A DNA stretch of 33,405 nt, from positions 1 to 33,405 of the forward strand of contig JALNVF010000015.1 of assembly GCA_023231445.1 (NCBI GenBank), written 5' to 3'. Made by a program: the position numbers and the translations under genes. The stretch comes from Treponema sp. (GTDB taxonomy: Bacteria > Spirochaetota > Spirochaetia > Treponematales > Treponemataceae). Positions 18,290 to 25,933 of this stretch are shown here, in pieces (within the stretch, counting starts at the first letter, position 1; each line of letters begins with the position of its first letter). The notes beneath the pieces were generated by a model. The model was not told where the DNA came from, ran no database searches, and was given only the letters and a program-made list of their open reading frames with translations.

Positions 18290-20833
18290 TTACCTCAGTG
18301 TTACATATGTTTTACCTGTTCCCCCGTCTTCCGGCGGAGCAAAGTGAAATTCCTTGACTCCTGCATAATGCGACAGGTAGTGCTGGACGGCAACCTGCAG
18401 AATGCCGTTTCCCTTTCCGTGGATTATGCTGAAATTTCTGAAATTATGGATGGCGCACAGATCCAGCTGATGCTCAAGCGCTTTTACCGCTTCGTCTTCG
18501 CGCATACCGAGGAGTCTCAGCTCAAATACCGGGCGTTCTTCCGATTCATCCGTGCCGGCAGTGTCCACTGTTACGAGCGGCGTGTTTACGTGTCTGCTTG
18601 GGGCAACAAGCTCAAGATCTTTCTGTTTTACCGTCATTTTAATACTGCCTGTCTGAACAAGCCATTTTCCTTTGCCGTCGGGAGAGATGATAAGTCCGCT
18701 CCTGCGCTCTTTACCGATCAGTACGGACGCCCCTGATTTGAATGAGAGCGGTACTGTTGTTCTACTGTCTGACGGATGTGATGAATTTTTACCTGTTCCT
18801 GGGGCTGACTGTAAGAACAGTTCTGTATCCTCATTACGGGCAAGTTTTAACGCTTCTGCATTCTTCATGCGCCGTTTCGTACTCTTGTTGCTGTGCGGAT
18901 GCGGCATATTCTGTATTTTGCCGAATGCATTTATGTCGTGGGCAAGTACCGCGCTTTCAGCTTCAAGCTGCGCTTCCTGAGTGCCTACGGCATTTGTAAG
19001 GTCGGAAATATACTGTTTTACCGCGAGAGTTTTTTCTCTGGTGATTTCTCCCTCCCGTAACGTGCGTACGAGATTTTCGAGCTGTTTTCTGCTGTCTGCA
19101 AGAAACTGTGCTGTTTCTGTGTGTGCTGTATTTTTTAATTCGTGTTCTTTCTGCCTGAGCGATAAGTCTTTAAAATCCGCTTTCCGCTGCTGTTCGGTAA
19201 GTTCATATTCCTTCTGTCTGTACATGTTCAGCAGATCATCAAGTTCTGTATGTTTTGCCGTGAGTCCTTTGATGAGCGCAGAAATATCGGCCTGCTCGTT
19301 TACAATATATGAGCGTGCTTTTGCGACGACATCATCAGGAAGTCCGCTCTTTGCAGCGATATCCAGTGCACGGCTTTCTCCCGGTACCCCCATAAGCAGC
19401 CGGTATGTCGGTGACAATGTTTCACTGTTGAATTCAACAGATGCATTGATACACGCAGGGTGCGTCCATCCGTAGTTTTTCAGTACGCCCTGATGTGTCG
19501 TTACGAGAACGAAGGCTTCCCGTTCAATGAGTGTGTCGAGTACTGCCATACCGATCGCCGCACCTTCCTGAGGATCTGTTCCGCTCCCGAGTTCGTCAAG
19601 AAGCACCAGGCTTGCCGATGTGCTTTCGCTGAGTGCACGTGCAATATTTTTCATATGTGCACTGAATGTTGAAAGCGACTGGTCAAGTGACTGTCCGTCC
19701 CCAATATCGGCAAATACACCTGAGAAAACAGGGAGGCGCGTTCCTTCTTTTGCCGGAACAGGAAAACCGCTTTGATTAAGCATGGAAAACAGTGCAATAG
19801 TTTTGAGCGTGACTGTCTTACCTCCGGTATTCGGACCGGTAATGATGAGAACTCTTTTTCCCTGCATGAATCTGACATCTATGGGCACTGCTTTTTCCCC
19901 GAGCAGCGGGTGGCGTGCCTGTATAATAGTGAGCGGCTGGTCATCGCTGCACGGAAGTGCATATATACAGTTGTGTTCAATACCCCAGCGAGAGACAGCG
20001 CAGGTCGTATCAAGTGTTATCATAACAGGAAGTGCCGCATTAAATGTATCTGCATAGGGCGCAAGCACTCCGGTGAGTGTGCGCAGAATTGTTCGTACCG
20101 CGAGCTGCAGGTTGAATTCCTCCTGTACAAGGTCGTTGCTTGCTTTTACGGCATCTTCCGGTTCTATATATACTGTCTGCCCTGACTGTGATACTTCATG
20201 AATAATTCCGGGAATACGGTTACGCTGAGATGCATAAACAGCAAGCAGCTGATGTCCCGTTCTGTAAACGGGGACTGTCGATTCAAGAACTGATGAAAGT
20301 TTTTGATCTGATGTATATGCATGCATCAGGTTCAGGATTTTCCGGTTAAGATCAGCAATGCGTTTTCGTATTTCGCGGAGTTCCGGAAGGTCTTTTATTT
20401 CCCCGTCAGGAGTGATGACACGGTAAATTTCTGCAGATATAGAGCTTACGTCGGGAATGGTACGTACGGTATCTGCAAGATGTTTGAGCGCAAGTTCTGT
20501 CTCTGCGTTAATAATGCCGGACGTGACTTTCTTTACAGCAGTACAGAAAAGACCGAGTGTATGAACCTGTTCAAGTGAAAGAGCTGCCCCTTCGACTTTC
20601 ATGATCCGGAGCAGCGGCAGCACCGCAGGCCACATGGAAAGAGCTGAAGAATGTGTAGACGTATTGTATAACTGCCATTCCCTGCTTAAATTCTTGCGTG
20701 ATTCAATCTGTTCGGTATCGGTAAAAGGCTCCCGTGAAAGCAGGAATGCTTTTCCTTCTTCACTTACGCAGTAACCTGCTATAGTGTCGCGTATGCGGTA
20801 ATAATCCAGTTCAGTTAAAGTTGTTATATCCAT
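18290..20833 (-). CDS. mutS2: MutS2-type ATPase
   Basis: 847 aa. The core MutS domains lack the mismatch-recognition domain I. The ATPase has Walker A TGPNTGGKTVTLK (near residue 335), Walker B LVLLDELGSGTDPQEGAA and the VTTHQGVLK switch. A coiled-coil clamp of about 150 residues follows, then a linker, and a C-terminal Smr domain (last ~80 residues, HGKGNGILQ). MutS2 suppresses homologous recombination and, in Firmicutes, rescues collided ribosomes. Oddity: the usual Smr LDLRG motif reads LRLLG, losing the Asp, so nuclease activity of this Smr domain is doubtful. It starts 21 nt after the rsgA stop, so the two form an operon. Confidence 0.95.
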   Translation of the reverse strand: MDITTLTELDYYRIRDTIAGYCVSEEGKAFLLSREPFTDTEQIESRKNLSREWQLYNTSTHSSALSMWPAVLPLLRIMKVEGAALSLEQVHTLGLFCTAVKKVTSGIINAETELALKHLADTVRTIPDVSSISAEIYRVITPDGEIKDLPELREIRKRIADLNRKILNLMHAYTSDQKLSSVLESTVPVYRTGHQLLAVYASQRNRIPGIIHEVSQSGQTVYIEPEDAVKASNDLVQEEFNLQLAVRTILRTLTGVLAPYADTFNAALPVMITLDTTCAVSRWGIEHNCIYALPCSDDQPLTIIQARHPLLGEKAVPIDVRFMQGKRVLIITGPNTGGKTVTLKTIALFSMLNQSGFPVPAKEGTRLPVFSGVFADIGDGQSLDQSLSTFSAHMKNIARALSESTSASLVLLDELGSGTDPQEGAAIGMAVLDTLIEREAFVLVTTHQGVLKNYGWTHPACINASVEFNSETLSPTYRLLMGVPGESRALDIAAKSGLPDDVVAKARSYIVNEQADISALIKGLTAKHTELDDLLNMYRQKEYELTEQQRKADFKDLSLRQKEHELKNTAHTETAQFLADSRKQLENLVRTLREGEITREKTLAVKQYISDLTNAVGTQEAQLEAESAVLAHDINAFGKIQNMPHPHSNKSTKRRMKNAEALKLARNEDTELFLQSAPGTGKNSSHPSDSRTTVPLSFKSGASVLIGKERRSGLIISPDGKGKWLVQTGSIKMTVKQKDLELVAPSRHVNTPLVTVDTAGTDESEERPVFELRLLGMREDEAVKALEHQLDLCAIHNFRNFSIIHGKGNGILQVAVQHYLSHYAGVKEFHFAPPEDGGTGKTYVTLR

Positions 20834-20854
20834 TTTTAATAAAAGAAAGAATTA

Positions 20855-21811
20855 CTAATCTTCCCAGCTTCCTGTTTTTATTTCGTTTCTGATTCGCATC
20901 CAGCTGTCGTAGCGCTCTTCTGTGATAACCCCTGCGTTTACCGCTTCAAGAATTCTGCAGCCGGGCTCATTAGTATGAGTACAGCTCATGCCGAATGTGC
21001 AGGAACCGACTATCGGTCGGAATTCACGAAAATACAGCGCAAGATCTTCTGCTGCAACGTTGTGAAGAACAAATCTCCGGATGCCCGGCGTATCGATAAT
21101 TGAAGCTGTTACATCCGTTTTTCCCGTAAGGGCCTTATCGAGTATAAGCCTGTTAAGTGATCCTTTTGTCGTTGTATGTGATCCTCTGTCGTACTTCCGG
21201 CACAGACTGCCTGTACGCAGCGTAGCATTTGAATCAAGCGAATTGACCAGACTTGATTTACCGACTCCTGACTGGCCTATGAAGGCACTCAGATGCCCTG
21301 CAAGAAGCGCAGCCAGTTCCTGCATGCCGTCTCCTGTTTTTGCAGAGACATACAGTATTTTATAGCCGAGGTCTTCCCATATTTTCATACGCGCCATGAA
21401 ATCTGTATCACCGTCTGCAAGATCATACTTGTTGCATACAATGACAGGCGTAAGATTTTCGCATTCAGCCTGTGCCAGTTCCCTGTCGATGAACCGGGGA
21501 CGAAACGGAGGTTCATCCGGTGTTGTCACGAGAATAAGATAATCAAGGTTTGAGGCCAGCAGCTGCGGACATCGTCCCTTTACGTTCCATCGCACAAACG
21601 CGTTGCGGCGGGGAACAAGTGAAATTATCTGACCTTTACTGGAGTCAAGTTTGTCTGCTTCTATCTCCACTATGTCACCCGGCGCGAGCGGGTTGTAATA
21701 TTGCGTATCGCTTTTAAGGATTTTCCCTTTGATAGAACAGAAACGGATAATACCGTCACTGCATTCGATTGTGAAAAAATTATTTGCTCCGTCAAGCACT
21801 GTTCCCTGCAT
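20855..21811 (-). CDS. rsgA: Ribosome small-subunit-dependent GTPase RsgA
   Basis: About 318 aa. An N-terminal OB fold is followed by a circularly permuted GTPase: G4 VIVCNKYDLA, SAKTG, then G1 GQSGVGKSSLVNSL (near 180) and G3 DTPG. The zinc-binding tail has GSCTFGMSCTHTNEPGC. It checks 30S maturation and releases late assembly factors. The longest frame begins at TTG 21847, but that TTG is the first part of a -35 box. A matching -10 places transcription at ATG 21811 (MQGTVLDG), my preferred start; ATG 21820 falls inside the -10. Confidence 0.95.
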   Translation of the reverse strand: MQGTVLDGANNFFTIECSDGIIRFCSIKGKILKSDTQYYNPLAPGDIVEIEADKLDSSKGQIISLVPRRNAFVRWNVKGRCPQLLASNLDYLILVTTPDEPPFRPRFIDRELAQAECENLTPVIVCNKYDLADGDTDFMARMKIWEDLGYKILYVSAKTGDGMQELAALLAGHLSAFIGQSGVGKSSLVNSLDSNATLRTGSLCRKYDRGSHTTTKGSLNRLILDKALTGKTDVTASIIDTPGIRRFVLHNVAAEDLALYFREFRPIVGSCTFGMSCTHTNEPGCRILEAVNAGVITEERYDSWMRIRNEIKTGSWED

Positions 21812-21818
21812 GGAAATC

Positions 21819-21847
21819 ATGTTATTGGAAAAAAGGCGAATTTTCAA
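21819..21847 (-). promoter_or_regulatory. rsgA-mutS2 promoter, leaderless layout
   Basis: On the minus strand: TTGAAA (21847-21842), 17-nt spacer, TAACAT (21824-21819), then 7 nt to ATG 21811. The -10 is imperfect, but the spacing equals that of the other genes. Confidence 0.5.
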
Positions 21848-21890
21848 GAGATGTGACCGGAAGGTTTATATGATGTCAGTCCGTTTTGTC

Positions 21891-21899
21891 TGATATAAT
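21891..21899 (+). promoter_or_regulatory. Extended -10 promoter of the AraC remnant
   Basis: TGATATAAT is a perfect extended -10 (TGnTATAAT). No clear -35 is visible. It lies 20 nt before ATG 21919. Confidence 0.5.
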
Positions 21900-21918
21900 G
21901 ATGGATATACGCTTATTT

Positions 21919-22290
21919 ATGGATTATATGCGCATAAATACAGGACGTAATTGGTTATTATATGGAATATATGCATATATGTATGAAATTATACTGACCA
22001 AAAAATATTTTCCCGCAATTCTTGAATGTAACTATCTTGTCTGTCATACGCCGTTTGTGCATGCAGACAGAACTGTTCTGTTTAATGTACTTATTTATGT
22101 TAAATGCGGACAGATTACTGTAACAGAAGATGCGGGAGAACTGCTTTTTTTAAAGAGCGGTGTGCATCATTACGGTAAAAAACAGATAAAAGCGGGTACC
22201 TCATGGTATTATATTCATTTTATACTGCAGAATTGCGGACCGTACGAATCAGATTTTTTAACGATTCCGAAGAAGACAACTGGTCTTGCT
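21919..22290 (+). pseudogene. AraC-family regulator, N-terminal sensor domain only
   Basis: The translation (MDYMRINTGRNW... VLIYVKCGQITVTEDAGELLFLKSGVHHYG... AGTSWYYIHFIL) matches the cupin-like ligand-binding half of AraC/XylS regulators, especially the LLLKPGxxHxG and GTxWYYxHF segments. Reading ends within about 130 residues, and no helix-turn-helix domain follows in any frame. Instead the sequence passes directly into GH127-like coding. A deletion has probably removed the DNA-binding half and the start of the neighbouring enzyme gene. The sensor domain could still be made from the intact upstream promoter, but regulation by it is unlikely. Confidence 0.75.
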
Positions 22291-22294
22291 CATT

Positions 22295-22838
22295 GTTAAT
22301 ATGCTTGAATCTTTACCCGGTATTTCCGGTAAAGCCATTACGCACAGACATGTGCTTCCCCAGCGGCCTCAGTGGTTTACATGTGCTGCTGTCCGCCGAA
22401 TGTTGCACGTCTTATTACGCCTATAGGGTGGTAAGTTTGGTGCATTGAAGACAAAACAATATATACCGTGCTGTACATAGAAGGCACGCTTGACGGTACG
22501 GAACTGTTTTGGGAAAAACTCATGTGGACTCATCTTATCCGTACGAAGATACCGTGACATACACGTTTGAACCTGTTGATTCAACAATGGATACGCTTTC
22601 ATACAGGGGCCTTTTGCAGCATCCGACACCATTACTATCAAATTCGATACGGAAGTACACAGAGTATACGCATCACCCCGGGTGAGCGCCGATTCCTGTA
22701 AAGTTGCTTTTATGAAACGACGGGCCCTGTTACGACGAACCTCCTTCAGCGTTCCCGTGTACTATTACGCTTATTCCGTACTACGCATGGGCAAACCGCG
22801 GAGAAAATGAAATGCGTGTATGGCTGCCGGAAAGATAA
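22295..22838 (+). pseudogene. GH127 beta-L-arabinofuranosidase, C-terminal remnant
   Basis: Broken GH127 (DUF1680) coding can be followed through several frames. VNMLESLPGISGKAITHRHV leads to PQRPQWFTCA; one base is then lost near 22387 and the frame continues CCPPNVARLITPIGW, then an in-frame TAA, then VWCIEDKTIYTVLYIEGTLDG. More shifts follow (YPYEDTVTYTFEPVD, TITIKFDTEVHRVYASPRVSAD), and the family ending IPYYAWANRGENEMRVWLPE stops at 22836-22838. CCPPN holds the catalytic/zinc Cys pair of GH127. Such enzymes release beta-L-arabinose from plant glycans. At least three frameshifts and one stop rule out a working enzyme. Confidence 0.85.
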
Positions 22839-22870
22839 TGTATTTTTCTGTACATTATCAGTATGTTTTA

Positions 22871-22879
22871 TGATATACT
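22871..22879 (+). promoter_or_regulatory. Extended -10 promoter of the MBL gene, leaderless layout
   Basis: TGATATACT (extended -10) ends 6 nt before ATG 22886. The -35 position (22851-22856, TACATT) is weak. No Shine-Dalgarno sequence precedes the start. Confidence 0.5.
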
Positions 22880-22885
22880 TACTGT

Positions 22886-23572
22886 ATGCGTAAATTATTT
22901 TTATTAGTATCTGCCGTCCTTGCTACTACAGCAGTATACGGAGAGGATAAATACATTTCAAAGCTGTTATATCAGGGACACGGCAGTTACCGTATCAGGA
23001 CTTCAAAGAATTTTGTTATATACGTTGATCCATATGCCGGCAAAGGATACGATGTTCCTGCAGATCTTATTCTCGTAACACACGAACATTATGATCATAC
23101 AGCCGTAAATCTGGTTACAAAAAAAACAAAGTGCAGAATAATCCGTGAACGGAATTTACTTGTAAATGGTAAGTATAAAACTGCTGCCGTCGGAAAAATC
23201 AAGATTCACGCTGTTCCTGCATATAATTCCAATCATAATCGCAGCGAATGTGTAGGGTATATAATAACACTTGAAGACGGACTGAAAATTTATGCGGCGG
23301 GAGATACTTCATATACTGACTATATGACCGATTCTCTAAGCAGAATGAACATTGATTATGCACTGCTTCCCTGCGACGGCATTTACAATATGGATGCCGG
23401 AGAAGCTGCCCGATGCGCAGATATTATCGGAGCTGCTCATGCAATTCCCGTGCATACAAAACCGGGCGAACTGTTTGACAACGAGGTAGCAGCGAAGTTT
23501 AACGCAAAAAACAGACTCATCATGCAGCCGGGCGAAGAAATTTCGCTGGAACGCAATGATGCAAAAAAATAG
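22886..23572 (+). CDS. Exported metallo-beta-lactamase-fold hydrolase (UlaG/UPF0173-like)
   Basis: 228 aa. The N-terminal signal peptide is MRKLFLLVSAVLATTAVYGE. The MBL metal motif is VTHEHYDHTAV (HxHxDH), with further ligands expected at the His of HAVPAYNSNHN, the Asp of YAAGDTSYTDYM and the His of IPVHTKPGE. The order and length match UlaG-like/UPF0173 hydrolases, whose substrates are often lactones or phosphodiesters; the true substrate is unknown. The signal peptide suggests a periplasmic protein, whereas UlaG itself is cytoplasmic. ATG 22886 fits the -10 box 6 nt upstream. Confidence 0.88.
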   Translation: MRKLFLLVSAVLATTAVYGEDKYISKLLYQGHGSYRIRTSKNFVIYVDPYAGKGYDVPADLILVTHEHYDHTAVNLVTKKTKCRIIRERNLLVNGKYKTAAVGKIKIHAVPAYNSNHNRSECVGYIITLEDGLKIYAAGDTSYTDYMTDSLSRMNIDYALLPCDGIYNMDAGEAARCADIIGAAHAIPVHTKPGELFDNEVAAKFNAKNRLIMQPGEEISLERNDAKK

Positions 23573-23592
23573 GATTATGTAATGGAAAAATG

Positions 23593-23624
23593 TTCTGCCG
23601 CACGGATCAAAATCAGCGGCAGGA
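23593..23624 (+). terminator. Possible terminator after the MBL gene
   Basis: Stem CTGCCGC (23595-23601) with GCGGCAG (23616-23622), extendable by two more pairs, with a 14-nt loop. The T run comes about 23 nt later, so termination here is uncertain. Confidence 0.35.
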
Positions 23625-23660
23625 ATGGTTCAAGTACAGAATAAAACTTTTTTCCCCCTT

Positions 23661-24287
23661 TTAACGAACCATCATCTTTTTCTGATTATGGCGGGCTGCA
23701 GCCAGAAGTATAATATAATAAATATCTGCAGAAAAACTCAGTGCGCCGCATATAATTATATACGGATTTATCATTTCAACGTAGCCTTTCTGTATTACAT
23801 ATATGAGAGAGCCGAGTAATTTTGATACAGCAATGGAAGGTGACTGGCCGCGCATATCGCCGCGGCTGTAAAACATGTATATAAACAACAAAGAGGTGAG
23901 TACATTCTGCAGGAAAACCGAATACTGTGATGCTGGCCGGATATCAAACTGAAAATAGAACGCGGCCTGAACCCCGAGACAGAACAGAAAAGCAGCAATA
24001 CTCAGCGGAACAAATTTTTTTTGAAGATATTGAGGGAAACGTTCCCTTCCGTATTTAAAATATAAATAGGTATTAACCAGATTGAGAATGAACCATGCAA
24101 TACCGATGATTGTCTGTACCTGAATAAGAAAAATACCTTCAATAGAATATATAAGCTCCCATGTTACGTTTAATCCGAGCGCAAAAAGGGGAATGCCATA
24201 TGTTTTGTCGCGTATACCGAGTCGTATCATTTGATAGAAGGCAAATATCCAGCAGGCCCCGCCTGCAAACGAAAGTGAAAGTATCAT
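23661..24287 (-). CDS. Polytopic membrane protein resembling transmembrane terpene cyclases
   Basis: 208 aa with about seven membrane spans. Two acidic residues lie in membrane-facing contexts that match the Pyr4/PaxB type of integral-membrane terpene cyclase: Glu in GLNVTWELIYS (second span) and Asp in GALSFSADIYYIILL (last span). In the fungal enzymes such a Glu and Asp are the proton donors for epoxide opening and cyclisation. The resemblance is motif and topology only; other seven-span families are possible. No prenyl transferase or epoxidase gene lies nearby. I use ATG 24287 rather than the longer TTG 24323, because TTGTTT at 24323 serves as a -35 with a -10 7 nt before ATG 24287. Confidence 0.65.
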   Translation of the reverse strand: MILSLSFAGGACWIFAFYQMIRLGIRDKTYGIPLFALGLNVTWELIYSIEGIFLIQVQTIIGIAWFILNLVNTYLYFKYGRERFPQYLQKKFVPLSIAAFLFCLGVQAAFYFQFDIRPASQYSVFLQNVLTSLLFIYMFYSRGDMRGQSPSIAVSKLLGSLIYVIQKGYVEMINPYIIICGALSFSADIYYIILLAAARHNQKKMMVR

Positions 24288-24294
24288 ATAAGTA

Positions 24295-24323
24295 ATTTTA
24301 ACAGCACATGCACTGTAAAACAA
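24295..24323 (-). promoter_or_regulatory. Promoter of the membrane protein, leaderless layout
   Basis: On the minus strand: TTGTTT (24323-24318), 17-nt spacer, TAAAAT (24300-24295), then 7 nt to ATG 24287. Confidence 0.6.
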
Positions 24324-24332
24324 GCATCTGTA

Positions 24333-24361
24333 TTGACAAATTTATATGAAATCTGTATATT
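24333..24361 (+). promoter_or_regulatory. tRNA-Gln promoter
   Basis: Perfect TTGACA (24333-24338), 17-nt spacer, TATATT (24356-24361). Transcription would start about 9 nt before the mature tRNA. It is back to back with the membrane-protein promoter. Confidence 0.8.
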
Positions 24362-24376
24362 TGAGAAACATTGCAT

Positions 24377-24447
24377 TCCCCGATTGTGTAATGGTAGCAC
24401 CTCAGATTCTGGTTCTGATTGTGGGGGTTCGAATCCTCCTTGGGGAA
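24377..24447 (+). tRNA. tRNA-Gln (anticodon CTG)
   Basis: A full cloverleaf can be drawn: acceptor TCCCCGA with TTGGGGA, D-arm GTG/CAC, anticodon stem TCAGA/TCTGA with loop TTCTGGT (anticodon CTG, 24409-24411), and T-arm GGGGG/CCTCC with loop TTCGAAT. The discriminator is A (24447). The CCA end is not encoded, since the sequence continues CTA. Confidence 0.93.
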
Positions 24448-24471
24448 CTACGGAAGTATGTTCCGTTGCAG

Positions 24472-24502
24472 GCTGACCCGGCTATACGGATCAGCTTTTT
24501 TA
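24472..24502 (+). terminator. Terminator of tRNA-Gln
   Basis: Stem GCTGA (24472-24476) with TCAGC (24491-24495), with an inner CCG/CGG, then a run of T. A smaller hairpin ACGGAA/TTCCGT (24450-24466) precedes it. Confidence 0.75.
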
Positions 24503-24534
24503 TGTACTGTGTACGAGCTTTTACAGAAATCTCG

Positions 24535-24563
24535 TTGATTCATGTAAAGAGAAAATGTATTTT
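24535..24563 (+). promoter_or_regulatory. tRNA-Glu promoter
   Basis: TTGATT (24535-24540), 17-nt spacer, TATTTT (24558-24563). A 9-bp inverted repeat, TGATTCATG (24536-24544) and CATGAATCA (24572-24580), spans the -35 to the tRNA 5' end. Confidence 0.7.
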
Positions 24564-24580
24564 TCCTTTTGCATGAATCA

Positions 24581-24652
24581 GGTCCCTTCGTCTATCGGCT
24601 AGGACGAAAGATTCTCAATCTTTAAAGATGGGTTCAACTCCCGTAGGGACCG
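24581..24652 (+). tRNA. tRNA-Glu (anticodon CTC), likely integration target
   Basis: Acceptor GGTCCCT with AGGGACC, anticodon stem AAAGA/TCTTT with loop TTCTCAA (anticodon CTC, 24614-24616), and T-arm ATGGG/CCCGT with loop TTCAACT. The discriminator is G (24652) and CCA is not encoded. A tyrosine recombinase gene begins about 105 nt after the tRNA, the classic arrangement when an element uses a tRNA 3' end as attachment site. Confidence 0.93.
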
Positions 24653-24667
24653 TTCCTAGTTCGTCTG

Positions 24668-24692
24668 TAATTCCTTCCGCACAAAGGAATTA
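24668..24692. repeat. Inverted repeat downstream of tRNA-Glu
   Basis: TAATTCCTT (24668-24676) and AAGGAATTA (24684-24692) form a perfect 9-bp dyad with a 7-nt loop and no following T run. It lies between the attachment target and the integrase gene, so it could be a terminator of the tRNA or a recombinase/accessory binding site. Confidence 0.5.
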
Positions 24693-24722
24693 AGAAAACA
24701 CAAAATCGCTTTTTTACCCAAC

Positions 24723-24742
24723 TGTCAACAAAGTGTCAACAA
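24723..24742 (+). repeat. Tandem 9-bp direct repeats before the integrase
   Basis: TGTCAACAA occurs at 24723-24731 and 24734-24742, 11 bp apart, about one helical turn. This layout fits paired binding of an integrase, excisionase or repressor on one face of the DNA. Confidence 0.5.
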
Positions 24743-24757
24743 GTCGAGGAAAAAAGC

Positions 24758-25870
24758 ATGAATCAACATCATACTTATACGCTGTATCGAGATCTCAAAC
24801 ACAGTCCGTATTGGTATTATTTGGCGTATTCGCCGGATGATATACGTACATGCGGACATAGTACCGGTTGTACCAGTAAAACTGCTGCACGTAATTACTG
24901 TGACGACCTTTTAAAAAGAGGTTTATTATATAATGGAATAAATCTGACATTCGAGCAATATGCTTATGGCTGGTTTGATGATGGCTCGGCATGGATGCAG
25001 GACCGGCTTGCATGTGGTACACCGGATCATCCGGCGTTGTCTCCCGCGTATATTATGAAATTGCAATCAGATCTACGACTGTATTTACTTCCATATTTTG
25101 CTGGTAAAAAATTACAAAATATAAAGCCGTCGGATGTAAAACATTTTCGTACATGGTGTATACAGGAAAAGAAACTTGCATTTAAAACAATAAATAATAC
25201 TGTAAGCACTTTCCGCATTATTACCGATACCGCGCTGGCTGATAATGTGATTATGTTTGACCCATTGCGGGGCATAAGGCCTCTTGTCGATGTATCAAAG
25301 ACACGGGATGCATTTACGCTGAAAGAGGCTCAAAAGATATTTAGCGCGGAATGGAAATCAAAAGAGACAAAACTCGTAAATTTTACCGCCGCATTAACTG
25401 GAATGCGCATAAGTGAAATTCTTGGAATACGGAAAGAAAATCTGCATAAGACGTATATTGATTTATCGGACCAGTTCCATTTAGGCCGGCTGTCACCACT
25501 CAAAACAAAAGAAGCACGTAAAATACCGATTCCGCAGGAATTATATGAACAACTCCTGCCGCTATGCAGCAAAGGTTTTGCGTTTCATGAAAACGATCCG
25601 CAGCGGCCGTATATTCATCTTAGGTATGTACTTACCGACATAGGAATGGAGAGTGCCAGGGAAAAGCGGCATTTGTGTTTCCATTCATGGCGGCATTTTT
25701 TCAATACGTATCTGCTTGCAGAAAACGTTCCACCGGTAAAGGTTGCCGCAGTTCTGGGGCACTCGACAGGAGCGGGGAGCATGCAGGAACGTTATACAAA
25801 CTGGAATCCAGACATGTTCCCGGAAGTGTACGCGGCGCAGGTGAAACTGATAAAACTGCTTCAGCCGTAA
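24758..25870 (+). CDS. int: Tyrosine recombinase (phage-type integrase)
   Basis: 370 aa. The N-terminal part resembles an AP2-like arm-binding segment; the core-binding SAM-like helical domain (about 85-175) includes LAFKTINNTVSTFRIITDTAL. The catalytic domain follows. The tetrad residues are visible: Arg in TGMRISEI (near 215), His-x-x-Arg in FHSWRHFF (near 310), His in LGHSTG, and the nucleophilic Tyr in ERYTNW (near 346). It catalyses site-specific strand exchange between element and chromosome. The start is ATG 24758 with GAGG upstream (TCGAGGAAAAAAGC). Its position just after tRNA-Glu suggests that tRNA as the attachment site. Confidence 0.95.
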   Translation: MNQHHTYTLYRDLKHSPYWYYLAYSPDDIRTCGHSTGCTSKTAARNYCDDLLKRGLLYNGINLTFEQYAYGWFDDGSAWMQDRLACGTPDHPALSPAYIMKLQSDLRLYLLPYFAGKKLQNIKPSDVKHFRTWCIQEKKLAFKTINNTVSTFRIITDTALADNVIMFDPLRGIRPLVDVSKTRDAFTLKEAQKIFSAEWKSKETKLVNFTAALTGMRISEILGIRKENLHKTYIDLSDQFHLGRLSPLKTKEARKIPIPQELYEQLLPLCSKGFAFHENDPQRPYIHLRYVLTDIGMESAREKRHLCFHSWRHFFNTYLLAENVPPVKVAAVLGHSTGAGSMQERYTNWNPDMFPEVYAAQVKLIKLLQP

Positions 25871-25872
25871 AA

Positions 25873-25930
25873 GAACACAGGCATAAAAATATGTCTGTGT
25901 TCATAGCATTTATCATAGAATATTTTTTTC
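25873..25930. terminator. Hairpins between integrase and the convergent operon
   Basis: A 13-bp stem (25873-25885 with 25890-25902, one G-T pair, AAAA loop) follows the integrase stop by 2 nt. A second dyad ATAGAA/TTCTAT encloses a T run near 25915-25933. Together they probably stop transcription from both sides. Confidence 0.55.
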
Positions 25931-25933
25931 TAT

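Noticed and set aside
18263..18736. 157-codon frame over the end of mutS2
   Set aside because: Antisense shadow of the Smr region with no start signals or family features.
23625..23819. 64-codon rightward frame
   Set aside because: It overlaps the end of the oppositely oriented membrane-protein gene and has no ribosome binding site.
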